Both the position numbers and the translations under genes were made by a program. Shown here in pieces: positions 23,266 to 26,098 of a DNA stretch of 26,098 nt (positions within the stretch are counted from its first letter, which is position 1; each line of letters begins with the position of its first letter). This stretch comes from an uncultured Bacteroidota bacterium. GTDB lineage: Bacteria; Bacteroidota; Bacteroidia; Bacteroidales; CAIWKO01. Below the pieces are notes generated by a model. That model was not told where the DNA came from and made no database searches. It saw only the letters and a program-made list of their open reading frames with translations. Where the stretch lies: contig CALGYY010000101.1 in the NCBI GenBank assembly GCA_937934705.1, positions 1-26,098 on the forward strand, written 5' to 3'.

Positions 23266-23978
23266 AACTGGCCAAGGCGTGATATAAGAGTTTTATCGCT
23301 TACAGATGTCAGAGGACTGTATTTTTCGCTTGTTTCGAGCAGAAAATATCCGTTGGAAGATTGCATATAATATTTCCCGTCGAGGAAGAAGATCCCGATT
23401 TGTTCTTCAGGAAAAATTCCAAACAAAAGGAGTTTATGGTTGCTCCACTTATAACCTTTATAATTAATGGGGGATTTCCAGAATTCGATGCTCGCCTTTT
23501 CCCTTTTTCCGGGCGAACGCGCTTCATCCAGCAGGATGCTGTCCAATCCATGCGACTGATCTTTCCATCCTCTGATTCTGATCTCCCGGCTCTCCAGCAT
23601 GACTTCTGTAGCCAAAGGGATATGAGCTTCATCCGAAGCCCTGCTGCCATCTGAAAGCCCGGGCTGAAGACTATCCTCTCCCGCATCTCCGTCATTCCCG
23701 GCAGAGGAATGACGAGCCCGGAAATCCCGCGCTCGTGGCTCCTCATCCTGTCCTGCCCCCATCTTATCCCTGCCCAGGAGGAGTGTGCTGTTATCCTCTT
23801 GCTTGTTCCATTCCTGGTTACTGCCGATGAGCTTTTCTTTCAGGTAAGCGATGGGATTCAGCTTCCATCCGTAATGAATCAGGGCAGAGGCCAGCACAAT
23901 GCCGAGAATCAGCCCGATGAGCAGCCCCGACATTAAAGGGAGTAAGTTGGATCTCCTGTTTGCTGATGGCCCTTTCAT
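23262..23978 (-). CDS. membrane-anchored protein of unknown function with a repeat-bearing linker
   Basis: A 238-residue protein I do not recognise. A basic N-terminus (MKGPSANRRS) precedes one strong membrane segment (about 12-36, with a GxxxG-like pattern); then a hydrophilic, low-complexity linker rich in Asp, Glu, Arg, Gly and Ser (about 52-115) joins a compact C-terminal domain (about 120-238) with many Lys/Trp/Tyr residues (IEFWKSPINYKGYKWSNHKLLLFG). The linker contains an in-frame palindromic element at DNA level (23690-23714), suggesting a repeat was accepted there. No enzyme motif is seen. The stop overlaps dapF by 4 bp (ATGA), so it is the first gene of the dapF-GNAT-mltG unit. The ATG at 23978 is the only sensible start. 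Confidence 0.75.
   Translation of the reverse strand: MKGPSANRRSNLLPLMSGLLIGLILGIVLASALIHYGWKLNPIAYLKEKLIGSNQEWNKQEDNSTLLLGRDKMGAGQDEEPRARDFRARHSSAGNDGDAGEDSLQPGLSDGSRASDEAHIPLATEVMLESREIRIRGWKDQSHGLDSILLDEARSPGKREKASIEFWKSPINYKGYKWSNHKLLLFGIFPEEQIGIFFLDGKYYMQSSNGYFLLETSEKYSPLTSVSDKTLISRLGQL
23690..23741. repeat. palindromic element inside a coding linker
   Basis: Perfect 9-bp arms CGTCATTCC (23690-23698) and GGAATGACG (23706-23714) flank a 7-nt loop. A second, weaker pairing, GAGCC (23714-23718) with GGCTC (23737-23741), lies beside it. CGTCATTCC-type palindromes are a common class of dispersed repeat in bacterial genomes. Here the element is in frame and encodes the segment around residues 79-97 of the membrane protein linker. 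No second copy was seen in this window. Confidence 0.6.
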
Positions 23979-24039
23979 AGTGGACAGACTTCGTAATTAG
24001 TATCTTAAAAAATCAAAAAAATACAATAAAGAAAAAAAT

Positions 24040-24050
24040 GACAAGTTGTC
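24040..24050. promoter_or_regulatory. small palindrome in the divergent dapF-operon/degP gap
   Basis: GACAAGTTGTC is a perfect 5-bp inverted repeat about a single central base, set in an A/T-rich 239-bp gap (23979-24217) between divergent genes. It resembles an operator in shape only. Apart from the possible minus-strand box at 24083-24090, the gap shows no gene and no clear promoter for the plus-strand protease. Confidence 0.25.
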
Positions 24051-24082
24051 TTATGGTGCGTTAAAATGTCACCTCCTGATTA

Positions 24083-24090
24083 CAAAAATA
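24083..24090 (-). promoter_or_regulatory. possible -7 box of the membrane protein-dapF-mltG operon
   Basis: Minus-strand TATTTTTG matches TAnnTTTG. It would give a long leader of about 98 nt to the ATG at 23978, running through the small palindrome at 24040-24050. There is no clear -33 element, so this is tentative. Confidence 0.4.
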
Positions 24091-24217
24091 CATATCCTCC
24101 GGCACTTTTTGGGGTATGAATCACAAAAATGGCAGCTTCCATGAAAAACTTTCCGGAGGTATAAAAATTGTGGCAGGCTGAATTATTACAATTATCTGAT
24201 ATTAAAACATAAAAACT

Positions 24218-25681
24218 ATGAAACCTGCAGTTAAAACAAACATCAGAACATTGCTCATTTCATTTCTGGGCGGTGCAATTGCTTTCGGGGCTTTCTGGAT
24301 GCTCAGCGGGAGAAGCCATGATTACAGGATTTACAGCGAAGGTCAAACCCCCGTGCGACTGGCATCGGATTTCAGCATGAACGGGACCACGGGGCCTGAT
24401 TTCAGGCTCGCGGCGCAGCATTCTGTTCACGCAGTGGTTCACATCAAAACGCAATACCAGCAGAAGAGCAGGTATTACGATGATTTTTTCGGATTCGATC
24501 CATTTTTTGATTTCTTCAGAAGCCGGCCGAATAACACTTACCCCCTGGTAGCAGCGGGTTCCGGTGTGATCATTTCGGAGAACGGCTATATTGTGACCAA
24601 CAACCATGTGGTTCAGAATGCGGATCTGATTGAGGTCACACTGAACGATAAGCGGACATATGCTGCGACGATAGTCGGGACAGATCCCATGACGGATCTG
24701 GCGGTGATCCGGATTGAAGAAAAAAACCTGCCCTATCTTGTTTTCGGCAATTCAGATCAGGTTCAGGTGGGTGAATGGGTTCTGGCGGTTGGTAATCCGT
24801 TTAACCTGACATCAACGGTTACTGCGGGGATTGTGAGTGCCAAGGCCAGGGACATTCAGATTCTGGGGGATGTTTCGGCTGTGGAATCTTTTATACAGAC
24901 TGATGCTGCTGTAAACCCTGGTAACAGCGGTGGAGCATTGGTGAATGTCAGCGGAGAACTGATTGGCGTCAATGCTGCGATCGCGACGAACACCGGTTCC
25001 TTCACCGGGTATTCCTTTGCAATACCGGCTAACCTGGCCAAAAAGGTGGTTAACGACATCATTGAACTGGGGGAAGTTCAGAGGGCTTATCTGGGGATCT
25101 CTTTTGTAGACATCGACAGTAAATTTGCCGCTTCCAAAGGTCTCGACGAGATCAGGGGTGTTTATGTTGAATCCGTGATAGAGAAAGGTGCCGCTGACCT
25201 TGCAGGTATTGAGGCCGGTGATTTGATTCTGTCGATTGACGACATTCCTACCAACAGCAAGTCGGAACTGAAAGAATTGGTAGCAAGGCACCGGCCAGGC
25301 GATAAGATCCTGGTCAGTATTCAGCGCGGTAAGACCCAAAAAGTCGTGGAACTCGAACTTCAGAACCGTTCCGGAAGTACCGGGCTGGTAAAAACTGATC
25401 CTAAAGACGTTGTCAGTGTGCTCGGCGCCACTTTTGAGCCTGTCAGCCAGGAAGAGATGGCCAAACTGGGAATCACGCACGGATTGAGAATCAGCTCATT
25501 GGAACAGGGGAAATTATGGAGTGCAGGGATCAAGGAAGGATTTATCATTATGTACATTGACCAAAAGCCGGTGAAAAGTATAGAGGATATCAGCAGCATT
25601 TTAAGCAATAAAACCGGGGGTATCCTGATTGAAGGAATTTACGGCAACGGGGTCAGGGCATACTACGGTTTTGGAATCTGA
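24218..25681 (+). CDS. DegP/HtrA (Do) family periplasmic serine protease
   Basis: A 487-residue exported protease-chaperone. A membrane segment or uncleaved signal (about 11-29) precedes the trypsin-like domain, with catalytic His130 in TNNHVV, Asp160 in TDLAVI and Ser237 in NPGNSGGAL. Loop LA carries the aromatic-rich YYDDFFGFDPFFDFF stretch (about 86-100). Two PDZ domains follow (about 285-375 and 395-487). HtrA enzymes degrade or refold misfolded envelope proteins. The ATG at 24218 begins the signal. No canonical TAnnTTTG box was found upstream, which might mean stress-sigma control, but that is inference. The gene lies directly upstream of rpoD, an order I recall from other Bacteroidota genomes. 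Confidence 0.92.
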   Translation: MKPAVKTNIRTLLISFLGGAIAFGAFWMLSGRSHDYRIYSEGQTPVRLASDFSMNGTTGPDFRLAAQHSVHAVVHIKTQYQQKSRYYDDFFGFDPFFDFFRSRPNNTYPLVAAGSGVIISENGYIVTNNHVVQNADLIEVTLNDKRTYAATIVGTDPMTDLAVIRIEEKNLPYLVFGNSDQVQVGEWVLAVGNPFNLTSTVTAGIVSAKARDIQILGDVSAVESFIQTDAAVNPGNSGGALVNVSGELIGVNAAIATNTGSFTGYSFAIPANLAKKVVNDIIELGEVQRAYLGISFVDIDSKFAASKGLDEIRGVYVESVIEKGAADLAGIEAGDLILSIDDIPTNSKSELKELVARHRPGDKILVSIQRGKTQKVVELELQNRSGSTGLVKTDPKDVVSVLGATFEPVSQEEMAKLGITHGLRISSLEQGKLWSAGIKEGFIIMYIDQKPVKSIEDISSILSNKTGGILIEGIYGNGVRAYYGFGI

Positions 25682-25760
25682 TATTCGTCTGATTCAGTGA
25701 CATTTGAATATATTATTAAAAAAAGTTATAAATTATAGTATAAAATCCCGAAAAAAGTTG

Positions 25761-25768
25761 TATTTTTG
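25761..25768 (+). promoter_or_regulatory. -7 box of the rpoD promoter
   Basis: TATTTTTG matches TAnnTTTG, giving a leader of about 55 nt to the rpoD ATG at 25831. It sits in the 149-bp A/T-rich gap after the protease gene; no GC-rich terminator stem for the protease is visible there. Confidence 0.6.
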
Positions 25769-25830
25769 TTGACCCGTTGCATGAAAATTAACTAATTGAT
25801 TTACAGATATTTAAAAATTATCCCATATAG

Positions 25831-26098
25831 ATGAGACAGCTTAAGATTACCAAATCGATCACCAACAGGGAAACCGCATCGCTCGACAAGTACCTGCAGG
25901 AGATCGGAAGGGAGGAACTGATTACAGCTGAAGAGGAAGTTCAGCTGGCGCAACGGATCAAACAGGGTGATCAGGCAGCACTGGAAAAACTGACGAAAGC
26001 CAACCTGCGTTTTGTGGTATCGGTTGCCAAGCAATACCAGAATCAGGGACTGAGTCTTCCGGATCTGATCAACGAGGGGAACCTCGGTCTGATCAAGG
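25831..26098 (+). CDS. rpoD: RNA polymerase primary sigma factor (partial, cut by window end)
   Basis: The first 89 codons of a sigma-70 factor run open to the window edge. The N-terminus MRQLKITKSITNRE is that of the short Bacteroidota RpoD (about 290 residues, lacking the long region 1.1 of E. coli). Region 1.2 is seen in LDKYLQEIGREELITAEEEVQLAQRIKQGD, and the start of region 2 in LTKANLRFVVSVAKQYQNQGLSLPDLINEGNLGLIK. This factor recognises the TTTG/TAnnTTTG promoters found throughout the window. The start ATG follows an in-frame stop, and the reading frame is unbroken. The rest of the gene lies to the right. Confidence 0.95.
   Translation, partial: MRQLKITKSITNRETASLDKYLQEIGREELITAEEEVQLAQRIKQGDQAALEKLTKANLRFVVSVAKQYQNQGLSLPDLINEGNLGLIK

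Noticed and set aside
24812..25480. Minus-strand open frame inside the HtrA gene
   Set aside because: It is antisense to a complete protease with an intact triad and two PDZ domains; it has no start context or domain.

Overview
The window is a contiguous piece of a Bacteroidota chromosome, probably an environmental Bacteroidales-like lineage (the order is an inference). The evidence is consistent: the primary sigma factor at the right edge has the short Bacteroidota form; at least ten upstream regions carry the -7 box TAnnTTTG used by the Bacteroidota housekeeping sigma factor; recognisable Shine-Dalgarno sequences are largely absent; a large secreted protein ends in a type IX secretion (T9SS) sorting domain; and there are Bacteroidota-typical families (GLPGLI/DUF4412-like, DUF3078, DUF2279, DUF4878) and an FtsK-LolA gene pair. 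Most genes lie on the minus strand. The content is mainly chromosomal housekeeping and envelope functions. I saw no phage, insertion sequence, CRISPR array, tRNA or rRNA.

Layout from left to right. 1-239 is non-coding and holds a 9-bp tandem repeat, a degenerate heptad repeat and the rocD terminator. 240-1472 is ornithine aminotransferase. 1618-4789 is the ftsK-lolA operon. 4891-5583 is an exported GLPGLI-like protein. 5712-7106 is a short-form arginine decarboxylase. 7377-8120 is fabG. 8199-9370 is a pair made of a DUF4878 lipoprotein and a YiiX-like cysteine hydrolase. 9566-10607 holds a CoA-pyrophosphatase-type Nudix gene and an osmC gene that overlap tail to tail. 10694-11329 is an unusual peptide deformylase with a lipoprotein signal. 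11336-12688 is mscL plus a DUF3078 outer-membrane protein. 12750-16190 is a 1146-residue secreted PNGase F-like protein whose first catalytic domain is interrupted by about 530 residues including a LamG domain. 16343-18528 is a tight three-gene operon (unknown protein, DUF2279 protein, HExxH metallopeptidase). 18596-20781 is phosphoglucomutase/phosphomannomutase behind an alpha/beta-hydrolase-fold protein that seems to have lost its catalytic residues. 20844-23978 is a translationally coupled operon: membrane protein, dapF, GNAT acetyltransferase, mltG. 24218-25681 is a DegP/HtrA protease. 25831 to the edge is the start of rpoD.

Several genes converge on the cell envelope: DapF makes meso-diaminopimelate for peptidoglycan, MltG cuts nascent glycan strands, LolA-like and DegP proteins handle outer-membrane traffic and quality control, and MscL and the DUF3078 barrel sit in the inner and outer membranes. 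RocD and the arginine decarboxylase both act in arginine, ornithine and polyamine metabolism but are separate transcription units. No complete new multi-gene system is evident. The features most worth a second look are the exported deformylase, the split PNGase F-like protein, the hydrolase-fold pseudoenzyme, and a palindromic element lying in frame inside the gene upstream of dapF.
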